Below, piece after piece: positions 41,422 through 53,489 of a stretch of 64,000 nt of DNA. The stretch lies in contig OY759218.1 of assembly GCA_963662175.1 (NCBI GenBank), forward strand, positions 5,634,001 to 5,698,000, in the 5' to 3' direction. The notes below the pieces were generated by a model, which was given only the letters and a program-made list of their open reading frames with translations, did not search any database and was not told the origin of the DNA. The DNA is from Aradus depressus (lineage: Eukaryota; Arthropoda; Insecta; Hemiptera; Aradidae). The position numbers were made by a program, and so were the translations under genes. The stretch's first letter is position 1; each line of letters begins with the position of its first letter.

Positions 41422-44400
41422 GTATGTATTACTAATGTATCGATGAATTTACTAATTTTTACTGTATACCTTTAGTATATTATCTAATGTAATCTTCAAA
41501 AAAATCGAGATACGAGTTTTATGCGGAATTTCAGTGTCCCTGAACATGATTCGACCATTTTCTCAATGATGTCTGTATGTGACAGTTACTTTGGGAGGCT
41601 CTAACTAATCAACTTGAAATTTGATATGAAGATGTCACATGTTCTATCTTGAATCTGATTCAATTTTGACCGAAATTGGATGAAAATTAACACAACTTTA
41701 CTTCTGGGCCTTACTAAATTTTATAATCTGATACCGCTTGTATTATTGATTTAAGTACAAGAAGTAGAAAAAACTGAAAGTCACATTTCGTTTGAAATTG
41801 TTCTTGGAACTCGAGTGCGGGTTGCATTTCAAAATTGATCACATCAAAATAAACTTTAAATAGCAATACAACGGTAAATAATTTACTTGCCTATGCGCCT
41901 AATTTTATGTTAGAGAAGAAAGGCATCATTCGTAGAGTTTGCCAGGAACTATCAGACGCGAAGATATTGTACCTTCTTAAAATCGAAAGACCTGTATGTG
42001 ACTGCAGTATAGTAGGGGCTCGTAGACTTTTTAGGAAGGAAAATAATCAATTACATCCCACCCAAACGATTTTATTAACGTTAAGAGGTCAGGTTTTACC
42101 AGACGTAGTTAGCATACTATGTGTGCGATGTGAAGTTATGCCCTATGTTCCAAGAACCGATCAATGTTATAAGTGTCTCCGTTGGGGGCATGTCAATCGA
42201 AATAGTAAAAGTGCAGTCAGATGTTGGAAATTTGGAGACGCTCATGACAAACAAGACTGTACAAGCTTCACAAGTTGATGTGTGTTCATTGTAATGGGGA
42301 CCACCCCAGTATAGTCTACGATAACTGTCGTGAATCTATTAAGCAGAATACTATAAGAAGTTTGATGGTACATGAAAATATCACCTTCGTGGAAGCCAAA
42401 GAAAGAGCTTCTGGCAAAACTTTTAAAGCAGCAGTAGAGAAGAAGCCTGATATTAGAAGTGGAACTTCGTTTCTCCCCCTCCAGTCGTCCAACAGGATGC
42501 CTACGAAAAGGAAGAAACCCTCCTCTCCTCCATCTGTCAGACCTACTGAGAGCACTATGGTGGAGTACAATAACTTGCTCAGGGACCTCAATTCTGATAT
42601 AGCCAAACTTCAACCGATACAGGTCAACCCGCATAGGGCTAGCCTGCCCCGAACAACCAATACAGCTACAGCTAGGATCCTCCCCCTACTGCAACAGTCA
42701 TCATTTGTATTGTTATTGTTTCAGCAAATGGAAATATTCTCAATTTTAGCCATTGCTCCAATATCCACATTGGGAACAATTTCATGTATGGTTCGTCCAA
42801 AAAGTTTAGCACAAATGTATCCGGGCCTGAGCCATCACCTTCACCACCTGAACTTTCAAAACTTTTAGAAGGTATGTATAATACCATCCTACAGTTTTGA
42901 ATTTTTTTGTGGCATGGCGTTGGTGAAGCTCTGTGGGAAACGCTGTCCGAACATTAAACATGGCCGCATATACTTACTTTCGCCCTTCGAAGGTTAGTTT
43001 TTGTTAATTTTGTGAAATAAGAAAGAAAAACAATTTTGAACGAAGCGAAGAGAGGTTTGTCTGTCGATATGTAAGAAAAAAAGGGTTAAAACTAAACATT
43101 ATAATTAAAAAAAAAAAATTAATTGATATAAATCATTCTTATGACAAGTAAAAAACTTTCCTGCGAGTCACCGGCTTTGTACTTCCCCAGAAGAAATTAA
43201 TTAACTTTTCCTCCTCCGCAACCGACCGTTTACGCTATTGTTTCGTTACATTCATTATAACGGCCGTTATTGGGGTTTTTCAGTTGAGCCCCTCCTCTGA
43301 CCCTCTCCCCTTCTGTTGACTCCGCAGATAATTGGCGCAAACTTCAAAAAACTCTTTTCACATGTAAATGAAGAGATTAAAACCGTTTCCAGCTTTCCAC
43401 GAATTATTTCACGCTACAGCTTTTTTTCCTGGCCTATTAGTTATGTATGTGGCATTACTTTCCATCGGATGGAAGTATAAATATGTTGTATTTCCCACAG
43501 AGTTTTACACAATTATCATATTTGTAGGAAAATGAGAAGTTTTGAAACGTATAACCTATCAGCCAGATTTTACCTTAGTATGTATAAAGTGCATAGACTA
43601 TTACTTGCGTTCATTTTATTTCATAGATTGACCCTTAATCTGAACTTATCTCAGTGATTTCCTTGTTGTTGTTTTTTTGGTAAAACTAATTTTATTTCAG
43701 TTCGAATCCATCAGCTAGCCATGGTGGCCTTACGGGCTAGAGTGTAGGGCTGTGGTCACATGGTCAAACCATGGTTTGCGGGTTCGAATCCCGTCCGGGT
43801 GTGAGTTTTATTTCGTAAATAGAACCCCCTCCCCGGGCCATGGTTGTCCTAAATAACTAGGTTTACACCCATTATAAGAGTCCATTTTTTTAAAGCGGAA
43901 ATTTAAAAGCTAATAACTTATTAGTTTGAAGTGTCAATTTTTAAATTTATTTATTAGTAAAATGATAATAAATAATATAAAATAAAATTATTTTAGATTG
44001 AACTGAAATGGTTCTCTGAATCTTTTTTTTTCCCCTGTATTGAACAATTTCATTAATGTAACCGATATTTTTAGACACATTTTCCAGTATTGAAGAGGTT
44101 TCTGATGACATCTGCTTCAAGTTGAGTAAAAGAATAGGAGGTCACTGGAAGGATTTAGGAGCTTCTCTGGGATTCACTGACAGCGCCTTAGAAGAATACT
44201 CCAGTAAAGATGAGGTAAAATGCAGAAATCAATAGTAGTTAGAAGGAAGATAGAGGGAACTGACACGGTTCTTCTCTTATTCCACATGCTAATCAATCGG
44301 TCGAGATTGGCTAAAACAGGGTCAATGTTGAGTAAATGCCCATGTGTTTCTTAAACTTCTCTGGGATGTTCCATTTTTGGTTGTTTCCGGCATTTTTTCC

Positions 44401-47400
44401 TCCAGAGGTGTTGTCTTCTTATTTTTTCGTTGGACAATATTTCGGGACAATTGCAGGTCCCTTCTTCTGGTCACTATGAACAATCTATCGTTCATAGTGA
44501 CCAGAAGAAGGGAACAATGCAATTGTCCCGAAATATTGTCCAACGAAAAAATAAGAAGACACCTCTGGAGAAAAAATGCCGGAAACAACCAATAAATGCC
44601 CATCTCCAACATTGAGGTGCTTTGTAAATTATAGATACATTATTTTTCATATCTATATGATGTATTTTTGGGGGTTCTCTTAATTTTCACCAGTTTCAAA
44701 GCTTTTTAATTTATGTGCCGTTTATTGGAAATCATAATTTGCGTCGAAGTGAACTTATATATACTGCATGGGCTGGTGCGTGCACCTAGGGACCTAAGAA
44801 TCCAATACTTTTATCCCTTCCCTAGAAGCCTTGGCCTTCCGTAGCCCATAGTACTAGTAGGTTTTTTATCTTTGACAGCTTTTAGCTTCGGCTACTTTGC
44901 CCGTTGGAGTTAATTCAAAGTGTAAAAAAAATGAAATTATCCGTATTTTTTTTTTTTTTGACAAGGTTTAAAGTGGACAATTCTCCTTAAAAATTATTGT
45001 TAGAAATGTAATAAGGAGCAATAGTTGTAATATCATTGTTTTGATATAATTGCCTCATTTCGCAGGAATAAAGCAAAAGTCTAAAAAAAAATAAGGATAT
45101 TTATTTACACTTTGGATTAACTTACCTTAAAAGATGAGCGCAAGTAGTGAGATTTGTTTTGAGAGTCAAAACGTTTTTGGATTTGTCCAACTCTTGACCC
45201 TGTGACCTAAGAGCGAATTCGGTGCTCATAATATATATAATAAAGTGTTAGGCGAGACACACCGTGTTTATTCAAACTTTGGAGACACACCGTGTTTATT
45301 CAAACTTTGGAGACACACCGTGTTTATTCAAACTTTGGAGACACACCGTGTTTATTCAAACTTTGGAGACACACCGTGTTTATTCAAACTTTGAACCGAA
45401 AGCGTCATTTATAATTTGTAATTAAAAAAAGATACCTGGTTATTGGCAAACTACGCTTTCGTGCCAAAGTTTCAATACACTTTGTGTTTCCCACCAGACA
45501 CTTTTTTTATATGATTGTATTTAAAAAAATGTAACAGTTCTAATTAAAAGAAAAAAGTTTTATTGTAAATCGCTTCTGAGTATATGTTAGCGCAACATTT
45601 AATTAATTTTGATTTTTTTGTAGAGGTATTTTTTCTTAAGTTTTCTTTCATTAATTATTAATTTTTCTCTTGAAAGCAAAATCTAAGCTGGCTCCTATAA
45701 AACCGCTCTCTATCCCAAGGCTTGAGCTTTGTGGTGCTCTTCTTCTTGCAAAATTATTCAGCTCTCTGAAAAAATTTCGAGACAGAATTTCGATAAATCA
45801 AATATTCTTCTTTACGGATTCCGCTATTGTGTTAGGTTGGCTACATACTCCACCTCATTTATTGAAAACCTTTGTGGCCAACCGTATTGTAGAAATTTTA
45901 CAGTTAATTCCTGAGGTGTCCTGGCGTCACGTGGGCACATTGGACAATCCAGCTGACGCTGCCTCACGGGGTCTCCGCCCATCTCAGATTTTACGTAATG
46001 ATCTATGGTGGAACGGACCGTCTTGGCTACAACTTCCCGTCCATGACTGGCCAAAGATCGAAAGATTTTGTAGCCGGACAACAGTTTTGCCCGAGCTTAG
46101 GGGCGGTATAATTGCTACTCTCAGTTCAAAGGTCGTCCCTGACCTTGTGTCATGGATCGAAAACTTCTCATCATTTATGAAGCTTCTCAGGACGGTATCG
46201 TATGTGCGGCGATTCATCCAGAATGCCCGCAACTCCAATCTGTGTGGACCTTTGACATTAAGAGAATTGAACGCGGCGGAGACAACCTGTATCCGTCTTA
46301 TCCAAAATTGTTATTTACCTAACGCTATACACAGTGGCGACGAGGATTATGCCTCCACTAATCTCCGAGGTCTGACTCCATTCTTGGATCCCTTGGGACT
46401 TTTGAGGGTGGGCGGTCGTCTTCAACAATCACCTCTTCCTGAAGGTATGAAGCACCCTATCATCCTACCTCATCATTCCCACCTCTCTAGACTTATAATA
46501 CGTCACTATCACCACTTGTATTTGCATGCTGGTCTAAATCAACTCTATGCCTTGATACGTCAACGTTTCTGGATCCTCTCAGCAAGGCGTTTAATCAGAC
46601 AAGAGTTATTTAGATGTGACATTTGTTATAAGTTTTCAGCAAAGCCAGCTGAGGCTCTGATGGGCAGTTTGCCTACGTGTCGTTTTGAAGCTGGCCGAAC
46701 TTTTATTAATGTTGGCGTCGATTTTGCCGGCCCATTTTCTATCAGGGAGTCTCGGAGAAGAAATGCGCCTGTTAGCAAATCATATTTATGTCTGTTTGTA
46801 TGTATGACTACTAAGGCTCTTCATTTGGAACTGGTATCTGATCTTTCGACAGCGTGTCCTTCATAGCCACGCTCGATAGATTCATTTCACGTAGAGGGCT
46901 CACTACTAAAATTCTGTCAGATTGTGGCAGCAACTTTGTCGGAGCGGCAAGGCATCTCTCTGACATGCAGAAATGGTTACATAAAAAATCTGTCCAAGAG
47001 GATTTGTCTTCCCATCTACTGACGAGAGGTGTGGAATGGGTTTTTAACCCTCCTTACTCACCCAATTTCGGAGGTATCTGGGAAGCCGGCGTCAAGTGCG
47101 TGAAGAGTCATTTTAAACGCGTTCTCAATGATACAGCTTTCACTTTCGAAGAGCTCACCACCTTGTTCGCAAGGATTGAAGCGATTCTAAACTCAAGACC
47201 TCTTTGTGCCTTAACATCAGATCCTACTGATCTAGACATTCTTACTCCAGGTCATTTCTTGATTGGGACAGCTCTAACAACGAGACCAGAAGTCGACTTT
47301 ACGGACAGTCCTGAGAATCGACTCACCAGATGGCAACTCGTACAACAAAGAGTTCAACACTATTGGCAACGATGGAGGAATGAATATCTTACAACTCTCC

Positions 47401-48586
47401 AACAACGACCAAAATGGTTTAGAACTACTTACCATCCTCATGTCGGTGATTTGGTTCTTCTTTGGGACAAACATTCCTCACCTGCTCAATGGCCTCGCGG
47501 AAGAATAACTGACGTCTTCCCAGGTCCCGACGGAATTGTTAGGGTTGTAAGTGTTCATACTCTTAAGGGTATTTTTAAACGTCCCCTATCTAAGTGTGTG
47601 CCACTGATTCCCCAATCGGGTGACTCAGAGAAGTAATTTCTTAAAATTTTTTTTTTCATATAAAATTTGGTGGGCGGTTATGTTAGCGCAACATTTAATT
47701 AATTTTGATTTTTTTGTAGAGGTATTTTTTCTTAAGTTTTCTTTCATTAATTATTCTAATAATTATTAATATTATTATCATAATAACTATGGTCAATATT
47801 ACTCATGTAATTTATTCTTATGTTTATATTACATCATATTAACAATTTGTGGGAGGAGCCTATGTATGTGGGGGAGTGGGGAATAGTTCGTTTTATGACC
47901 GCTGGTCAGTGTTGGACAGATAGTCTTCCATGGTCCTTCAGCCTGTTGACATTAGGGCACTCCTCAAGGCCACCAACTTCTCTCGTCAACCCGGATCGCC
48001 TTTCCGTGGACCTCTGAAGTCTGGTACTTGGCTCATCTGGTGTGACGGCGTCCTCAGCCTACTCCCAGATCTTCTCGGCCTTGTTTGGAGATCAGTTCAT
48101 CACCCCATCTTCCACATCAGGAGAGTTAACTTTGTTTATTTTTGTTTTTCCTTTTAACTACGCCGACTGGCCCTTGTATTTGAAATGAAATATAATTATA
48201 TTATTTTTCAAAATCTAGTCTATGTTATTTATTAACAGTATATTCTGAATTACTCCAAAATCTAATCAACTTCATGGGTATTTGAAAAAGATGTATGAAA
48301 GAATTTTTGGAATTAGTCAAGGTGTTTAGTTTTCGCGTGCACATAGATTGATACAGACAATATATATATATTTTTTTTAATGTCTAAAATTTCTATGTAA
48401 TAAATACATTTAAAAAATGAAACTGAAGTGTTAATGAATTTCTTGTTTCAGGATATTTTCACGATGTTGACTGATTGGAAAATAAGAAATTCTGTTCGAG
48501 CCACAGTGGGATGGCTATGTAGGAGTCTGTGGGAGACTAAGGAATACGAAGCCGCTCAGTTTCTCGCTTCTCAGACAAGTTGTTAA
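41289..48586 (+). CDS. small death-domain protein, three exons, complete
   Basis: Exons 41289-41421, 44075-44214 and 48452-48586 join without phase conflict to 135 codons and a TAA stop. The ATG at 41289 is the first after an acceptor-like TTTCAG at 41271, so a 5' UTR exon probably precedes. Residues 1-44 are Lys/Ser-rich (EKKKTDKTKKKR). Residues 46-132 look like a death-fold domain: IEEVSDDICFKLSKRIGGHW, KDLGASLGFTDSALEEY, FTMLTDWKIR, ATVGWLCRSLWETKEYEAAQ. In insects such small proteins act as adaptors in immune or apoptotic complexes (IMD, FADD types). Which one this is cannot be told; no RHIM or death-effector domain is seen. Confidence 0.75.
41895..42885 (+). pseudogene. I-like LINE ORF1 (Gag-type) fragment
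   Basis: Frame 1 (41907-42278) and frame 2 (42275-42868) form one Gag-like protein with zinc knuckles CYKCLRWGHVNRNSKSAVRC and CVHCNGDHPSIVYDNC. A frameshift lies near 42275. No endonuclease or reverse transcriptase follows. It sits in intron 1 of the death-domain gene, sense orientation. Confidence 0.78.
43152..43400 (+). repeat. foldback-family arm
   Basis: It begins with the outer end (GAGTCACCGGCTTTGTACTT, CCCCAGAAGAAATTAATTAA) and continues with one to two modules (TTACATTCATTATAACGGCC, CAGTTGAGCCCCTCC). Confidence 0.75.
43718..43870 (+). repeat. second tRNA-derived SINE-like element
   Basis: It has a tRNA-like head with a possible box A (TGGCCTTACGGGCTAGAG) and a perfect box B (GGTTCGAATCC), then CCGTCCGGGTGTGAG and a body unlike the other SINE family. 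It is not a functional tRNA: no cloverleaf acceptor stem could be drawn. Confidence 0.55.
44075..44214 (+). CDS. death-domain gene exon 2
   Basis: 140 nt, acceptor TTTTAG, donor GTAAAA. It encodes helices 1-4 of the domain. Confidence 0.78.
44378..44591. repeat. near-perfect palindrome with hammerhead-like motifs
   Basis: Arms 44378-44481 and 44490-44591 pair almost completely around an 8-nt loop. Each arm contains CAGAAGAAGGGA, then ATTGTCCCGAAATATTG. That is the hammerhead layout, but with A instead of U at position 4 in both arms. It lies in intron 2 of the death-domain gene. Confidence 0.85.
44592..45250. other. intron sequence without recognised feature
   Basis: AT-rich intron 2 of the death-domain gene. 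Confidence 0.45.
45254..45393 (+). repeat. minisatellite, 28-bp unit, 5 copies
   Basis: GAGACACACCGTGTTTATTC followed by AAACTTTG repeats five times, nearly identical. The last unit flows into unique sequence. Confidence 0.95.
45670..46866 (+). pseudogene. BEL/Pao Pol: RNase H region and integrase N-terminal half
   Basis: APIKPLSIPRLELCGALLL and FFTDSAIVLGWL mark the BEL/Pao RNase H region, with TLDNPADAASRGL. The integrase zinc-binding region (HLYLHAGLNQLYALIRQRFW, then CDICYK) and the start of the core (NVGVDFAGPF) follow. The frame ends at a stop created by a frameshift near 46850. Confidence 0.92.
46854..47636 (+). pseudogene. BEL/Pao Pol: integrase C-terminal half
   Basis: It continues the core with LSDCGSNFVGA and PPYSPNFGGIWEAGVKCVKS (second Asp and catalytic Glu). 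The C-terminal BEL-type domain follows (PKWFRTTYHPHVGDLVLLWD). It stops at TAA 47634-47636. Confidence 0.92.
48452..48586 (+). CDS. death-domain gene exon 3 (last)
   Basis: Acceptor TTTCAG, 44 codons and TAA. It encodes DIFTMLTDWKIRNSVRATVG to the end LASQTSC. Confidence 0.78.
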   Translation, partial: DIFTMLTDWKIRNSVRATVGWLCRSLWETKEYEAAQFLASQTSC

Positions 48587-49284
48587 AATAGGTTCAACTT
48601 TCGAGTGAACAGACACTTTAAGAAAAAACTCCAGTAAATCTCAGTGTATTTCCTCAACCGACTCATCTAGTTAATCTAATAGCTGGCAGCAATCTTGAAG
48701 TAATTAATTTACTTCAAAAATTGGAAAAAAAATTCTAAAATGCCGAATACAGTCAGCGAACGGATACTATTGCTCAGAGAAAGACATCCTTTTTATGAGT
48801 AGACGGACATATCAATGGTCCCTAAGAAGAAAGTCGTTATTCAGAAAGCGCGTCAATAATATATAAGGTATTATAAATAATTATAATTTCTTCTTAGGGA
48901 CCATCGATATAAACTTCTTATAGGTTATTACTTTGTGGTAGGTTTTGGCTTGAAGTACGCATCATTTATTTGATATGAGGATATCATATGATGTGTACTT
49001 CAAGAACAAAAAGAAGTCCAACTAAATTAAAAATGAAGGTTTAAATGACATTAAAATACAAATAGTCTTCTTGCAAATTTAAAGATTTATGAACGTCATA
49101 GTAGAATTGCCTCAAAATTATATGAGAGAATGTTTTATTTTTTGTATTGTAAGTACAATACTTAAATTGTAAGTATTACAGTTTGTAAATGTGATTTTGT
49201 ATAATATTTTTAGAATATATATTTTTATTTTGTCTTTTAACTTTGTGGATTCCTTTCTCCCGGTTTATTTTAAATACAAATACA
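48587..49284. other. downstream sequence with two short inverted repeats
   Basis: ATGGTCCCTAAGAAGAAA (near 48815) pairs with TTTCTTCTTAGGGACCAT (near 48888). CTTGAAGTACGCATCAT pairs imperfectly with ATGATGTGTACTTCAAG (48950-49006). No gene was seen. Confidence 0.6.
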
Positions 49285-49620
49285 AGGATTCCGCTTAAAA
49301 TTAATAAGTGTCGTCCTTGATAGGTTTTGAATTAACATATGAAATTTTGTTTCGATAAATTCATTACAACGGCAGTTTTTTTGAGTTAAGCCTCCCCCCT
49401 AGGTGGGGGCACTTTTCAAGTTAATCGGCCGAAGGGGAGATCGGAGGAGGGAGGGTTCAACTCAAAAACCCTTATAACACCAATGTAATTGAATATCGAC
49501 ACGAAATTTTGAATGCGGATTGAGAAGTCTCGTGAGTAAAAATCTATTGATTTTTAGCTAAATTGGCCCAAAAGGAAAAGAGTTCAGATGGAGAGTAAAA
49601 CTTAGTTGTTTACAAACAAT
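49285..49620. repeat. foldback-family copy, palindromic
   Basis: The left half has TTCATTACAACGGCAGTTTT and GAGTTAAGCCTCCCCCC. The right half has the same in reverse complement (GGGAGGGTTCAACTCAAAAA, TAATTGAATATCGACACGAA). The two arms meet near 49400-49440. Confidence 0.8.
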
Positions 49621-50050
49621 GGAGCTTGGGAGTACAATGCTGTTCTTTGAGCGACAACTTTTTCATATGGAATATGTGGATAGCATGGGCACTTCTATGT
49701 AATTAGTTAAGCTGATGTGTCACTGCCTACCTGAATCTGGAATAATGCTATTAAAAGAGCATACTTAATGTAATATATTATATTATTTTATATTCATGTC
49801 ATCAAATTTACTATTTGGTGATAAAATAGCTGTATCAAAGATAGTTTCGTCAATCTTGTAATTTAAGAAGCATGATACATCTTGTTATAAAAATATGTTT
49901 TTTTTTTTGTTTTTCTATAATATTAGCATTTGTTGCTTCACAAAACACCTACAGGCTATTTACAATATTATTATAATATTCATAATTTATGTACAGGAAA
50001 ATCATATTGTCGGAAGTTCTGTATAAATATTTGTCCTAGTTTGATGGGCT
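49621..50050. other. sequence without recognised feature
   Basis: AT-rich, no gene. Confidence 0.4.
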
Positions 50051-50089
50051 TCTAGTGCACAGTCGACCATCACTGGAAGTTCCTGTAGC

Positions 50090-50370
50090 CAGAAAAAAAA
50101 TATCTGATATTACTGAACATTTTTTTCTGAAAAAGCAATTTCGGGATAAATGTATAGAGTGGTTCAAATTCATTGCGACACCCTATTTTCACCCAGACGG
50201 TTGCAGTTACAAACATGCAACAAACACCACTCTTCACTATTTTTTATTCTGATTTTAAATCTATCACTGAACCCCTGCCCCTTGGGAGACTACGCCCCCA
50301 ACCCAAACCTTTTTCTCCATCGGTATGCTGTTTTGCAAGGTGCATCCAAAAACAATAAAGAATAATAGAG
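50090..50370. repeat. dispersed repeat shared with 13.87 kb and 18.9 kb
   Basis: TGAACATTTTTTTCTGAA and GTTACAAACATGCAACAAAC match 13890-13960. GCAAGGTGCATCCAAAAACA is the reverse complement of sequence near 18920-18945. Family unknown. Confidence 0.5.
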
Positions 50371-52230
50371 CTGTTTCTCTTTTTGAATTCTGAAACTAAA
50401 TTTTTGAAAAGAGAATGTAAATTGAAAATTAGTTATTAGCAATGATGTATATTTTTTAAGCGTGTTTCGGACGTAAAACTATGAGAAATAGTCAAGGAGA
50501 AACGAATAATTTAATAAAATAATTCAGTAATATTTGAATGCAGGAATATATCTCCCAATTTATTTCAAGTCTTACACTTAATACATAATAACGTTAAACG
50601 ATTCTGTAGACACCTCCCATCCTAAGTATCAGACTCCTTACTAATCCATTAAGAAATCTATATTTTATATTCGACAATTACTGTGGGGAAAAAGTCCTGC
50701 TTCTCCCTGTAGACTTTTTACTGAAGATTGCATCTGGTCTTTTTTCTAGTACATATACTGTATTTAATCTTTCTGAACATTTAATTATATATGTTTTTAG
50801 TTTTTACAATGAACTACTTACTTAAACGTAGAGGAGTTACCTTTCGTTTTTAGTACCGTTTTAAAGGTCATAAAATAGGGAAGAAAAGTATGTAAAATTA
50901 TTTTACAGTGTGCGTAAGTTGCGAAAAATTAGGTAACTTGAAAAATATAATTCTGATAATGAGGTAGCAATTAATAATATATATATTTCTTTTTGGGAGA
51001 ATACAATTTTATGTAACAATTCGTAGATAAAACTTTGACCAATATTCAATGTGATATGAATACCTTAAAAAAATAATCCATTTAAAATTCAAAATTATAC
51101 ATCTGGATATAGTTTTGGAGAAGATATCTTTTTCACAAAATCCATATAAAAATTTTAGAACAAATCCATGACCCAAATTTTCCTTTTCTTTTTACCTAAT
51201 GTCTTACCAACAGGATGCGAACATAATGGCTACATGAATGAAAGAATACTTCATTAAATCATGCACTTACAAGATATTCTACGATATTATACAAATATAC
51301 TGACAATGGCTAAAGCCGTCTGTCAGGAGAGAGGGTCTTTATAAGATAGGTACATAAAAAATGTAATATCATTAAATATAAGAATAAATAATTAAAATAG
51401 TTGCAAAAATAAGTTAAAAATAATTGAAGAAAATATTAAATTCGTGTACAGTTGTACCAAATATATATAATGAATAAAGTGAAAAATAATAAGACAGATA
51501 AGCAGAAAATAGTAATAAAATGTAGCAATAAACAAGAAACAATGTAATAAAAAAAAGTTACATTCACGTGCACGAGAAAGAAAGAAAAACATGGATGTAA
51601 CTGTAAAGTGCTTTTATCACAGGAAAGGCAATATGTTTCGGCGCTGATCATCTCAAATGATACAAAACGAGAGTTTGATTTTCCGTCAACATTATTTGTT
51701 ATCAACCATCTGTATTGATAGTTTTATGCAAGATGTAAGTAATGTGTTTATCTGTGGTTCAATAGGTCAACCTGATAACTGATTCTTCCCTAAATTTTAG
51801 TTATGGTTTATAGCTGCAATTCGCCCCAATGAGTTAATTCGGATAAATATATCATCCTTCACTATGTTTATAGTGATTTCTTATCTGTTATTTCATTCAT
51901 GCGCAGGTATGCTCCAATTTTTTTTAAATAATATTATCCAATGAAAGAAGAACAGACATCCCAGGATCACTGTTATTTAGTGAAATTTCTTTTTCAAAGG
52001 TTGTAAAATACAACGGTTGTTGAATTTTTGAATTATTTTTATGGACAAATTTTAAACGTTCATTAGGAAGTTGCATTCACTAATTGCTATAGACCAGGAG
52101 ATATGACCAGATGTGTTATAACTCGAATAGGAAAAAAACAATTTTTTTTTGACCAGCGTTTCAAATACTATAACCAAATTAATTCTTTATATAAATTCCT
52201 TGGCTTTCTAATGATATTTATCGAAGAAAA
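50371..52230. other. gene-free AT-rich sequence
   Basis: No exon, repeat family or RNA gene was recognised. Confidence 0.45.
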
Positions 52231-52234
52231 GTCG

Positions 52235-52860
52235 GTTAATCGCAGGTATGTACTTCCCCAGCACGAATTAATCAATTAAGTTTTTGCTCTCCCTACAAAG
52301 CCATTCGACCCTTTGGGCTAAAACTCAATATTTGACTTATATAGTGGCTTCTGACTCCTCATACTAAATTCTGTGTCGATACATTCATTCCATCGGCAGT
52401 TATAAGGGCATTCGAGTCGAGCCTCCCTTCTCTGGTCCTCTTCTTCCCTTCACCCGATTTCTCGGAAATTTAATAGGTGCCATCCTTGTGAGGGTTTGAA
52501 TTTAATTTCGTGTCATTATATTCATTACAACGGCAGTTTTTGTGTTAAGCCTCTCTTTAATCCCCCTTCCCTTTGGCCAATTTGGCTGAAAATCAATAGG
52601 TGTCGTCCTTAGAGGGTTCTGGATACACGTATATTTTGTTTTTATTTCCTCAGATATACAAAGTATAGGGGAAGTTATGTAATCGGTCAACAAGTCCATG
52701 CGGAGTTTTTAACGGAATTTTTTGTTTCCCGACCTCCAGATTCCAAATATGCAAAAACGATGTCTGCGTGTGCATCTGTGAACACGATAACTCCCGATAG
52801 AATGAATGTATCGACACGAAATTTTTTATGGGAATCCAGATTTTTGTAATGATTGAGAAT
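52235..52860 (+). repeat. foldback-family arm plus centre
   Basis: The outer end GTCGGTTAATCGCAGGTATG is followed by modules with GTCGATACATTCATT and GGCAGTT at about 52369 and 52509. Then comes the central block (AGTTATGTAATCGGTCAACA, GTGAACACGATAACTCCCGA). The last bases start the reverse arm (GAATGAATGTATCGACACGA) and are cut off by the SINE. Confidence 0.85.
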
Positions 52861-52879
52861 GGGGTTGAAAGTTTTAATT

Positions 52880-53062
52880 GTTATGACTCATGCCTGGGCA
52901 TGAACTACCAGGTCTTTTCGCCTAGCATAGGCAAGAGCCCGACTCTGAGGGTTTATTTACCTATGGTAGGGTGTCTTTATCGAATACTTGACATCTCACA
53001 GGCTCGGGAACAATCGCTTAACGTCCCATCCGAAGGACATCATGCTCAAGGTTTTCCTGAAA
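52880..53062 (-). repeat. tRNA-derived SINE fragment
   Basis: The minus strand carries CCTTCGGATGGGACGTTAAG, CGAGCCTGTGAGATGTCAAG and the CCCGGGCATGAGTC-like end (here GCCCAGGCATGAGTC). Confidence 0.8.
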
Positions 53063-53489
53063 TAATAACTGAAATTACTGCTAAAGAGCGATTGGTTGCT
53101 ACTTCAAGATACTTAGCAACAGAAAGACATTATGCGGGTCTAAAAGTTCACCTCAGAAATAATTCCAGAAACAAGTGAGGCTATTTGTGAAGTTCAGAAA
53201 AACTACATACAGCTAAGAAAAAATATGTTTTAGAATATTTAAACAACGCTTTGCAAAATTTAAATATTACTACGCATACACTACTGTTCGGACTGTTCGT
53301 CTACCATCCCACAATGCTATAGATGAACATGATTTGTCAGACTCTTGACAAGTCATAAACTTGTCAGATGACACGTCAACATACGACCTGACATTACATC
53401 TGATCTTACCGAATCAGCCTGAATGCCTCATCAAACCATGTCATCTGCAAAGTCAATCACTCCTTAGTAAGTCAGTGAGTTACTTTTTT

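Larger units (their letters stand above)
45585..48170 (+). mobile_element. BEL/Pao LTR retrotransposon, internally deleted
   Basis: Two copies of the LTR start (TGTTAGCGCAACATTTAATT) are at 45585 and 47681. The left LTR is cut after about 75 bp and joined directly to RNase H-region coding sequence, so most of the LTR, gag, protease and reverse transcriptase are missing. The right LTR extends to about 48170; its exact end and a target duplication could not be fixed. TGGTGGGCGG before the right LTR may be the polypurine tract. It is in intron 2 of the death-domain gene, sense orientation. Confidence 0.88.

Noticed and set aside
43718..43800. A possible functional tRNA gene
   Set aside because: Box B is perfect but no acceptor or anticodon stem can be drawn and the sequence continues as a repeat, so a SINE head is more likely.
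52828..53178. 116-codon plus-strand frame
   Set aside because: It runs through the foldback repeat and an antisense SINE; not a gene.
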